Below, in pieces: positions 15,188 through 15,817 of a stretch of DNA of 15,817 nt; the stretch's first letter is position 1; every line of letters starts with the position of its first letter. Source of the DNA: SAR202 cluster bacterium (GTDB lineage: Bacteria > Chloroflexota > Dehalococcoidia > SAR202 > GCA-002694895); the NCBI GenBank assembly GCA_009391605.1, contig VFGQ01000027.1, forward strand, positions 1 to 15,817, given 5' to 3'. The notes beneath the pieces were generated by a model. It was not told where the DNA came from and searched no databases. It saw only the letters and a list, made by a program, of their open reading frames with translations. A program made the translations under genes and the position numbers.

Positions 15188-15235
15188 TGAATATTTTTTG
15201 AGTCTTAAATTGAGAAAACAAGTTTTTTAATGTAA

Positions 15236-15817
<582 letters not shown>

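Larger units (their letters stand above)
15029..15235 (+). promoter_or_regulatory. 23S rRNA promoter and leader
   Basis: This 207-nt gap holds no gene, no tRNA and no 16S. A sigma70-like promoter reads TTGACC (15074-15079), a 17-nt spacer and TATACT (15097-15102), giving a start near 15109. The leader then contains the palindrome TTGGAGCTCCAA, a GC-rich hairpin and a boxA-like site before the 23S 5' end. The elements are listed separately. Confidence 0.75.

Overview
This is an AT-rich window (roughly 30% GC by eye, with A/T-ending codons throughout) from a bacterial chromosome. It holds 17 protein genes, one of them cut by the left edge, and the first ~580 nt of a 23S rRNA gene at the right edge. 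The gene set points to a marine Chloroflexota-type bacterium (SAR202/Dehalococcoidia-like). The reasons are a long RecG with an N-terminal extension directly behind a FakA/DAK2-type gene, a 23S gene with its own promoter and no 16S before it, and a UbiD-UbiA-UbiX set of the kind used in menaquinone synthesis. This assignment is inference from gene content, not a database match.

Layout. (1) 2-3019, + strand: C-terminal end of a FakA-like protein, then RecG helicase. (2) 3104-5702, + strand: a DapA/NAL-family aldolase, then an MfnB-type (DUF556) TIM-barrel enzyme carrying an apparent TusA-like C-terminal domain, then two small membrane-associated proteins of DUF948-like and YtxH-like type. (3) 10244-5703, - strand: an operon-like run of ktrB/trkH (K+ channel subunit), ktrA (full RCK protein), a universal-stress-protein domain gene with no standard start codon, a lone RCK-N protein, a second RCK-N/RCK-C protein, and prephenate dehydratase pheA. 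It meets the YtxH-like gene with no bases between the two stop codons. (4) 10347-15028, + strand: a CinA-C-like protein and an NMN/NaMN adenylyltransferase-like protein (a split pair resembling NAD-metabolism enzymes), then UbiD, UbiA and UbiX (a prFMN-dependent decarboxylase, a polyprenyltransferase and the flavin prenyltransferase), then a stand-alone TPP-binding half-enzyme like sulfopyruvate decarboxylase beta subunit. (5) 15029-15817: an AT-only terminator, a good sigma70-type promoter, a structured leader with a boxA-like antitermination site, and the 5' part of 23S rRNA.

How the parts work together: KtrB and KtrA form a K+ uptake system. Two degenerate RCK proteins and a USP protein probably add regulatory input. 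UbiA, UbiD and UbiX supply the prenylation and decarboxylation steps of a quinone, most likely menaquinone by the futalosine-type route (MqnP/MqnL/MqnM-like). Several catalytic motifs carry single substitutions: UbiA Asp to His in motif 2, the TPP enzyme Asn to Asp in the Mg site, and an altered DapA GTTGE box. The most unusual items are the MfnB-TusA fusion beside a DapA-like enzyme, three RCK proteins for one pore, and the USP gene that lacks an AUG, GUG or UUG start.
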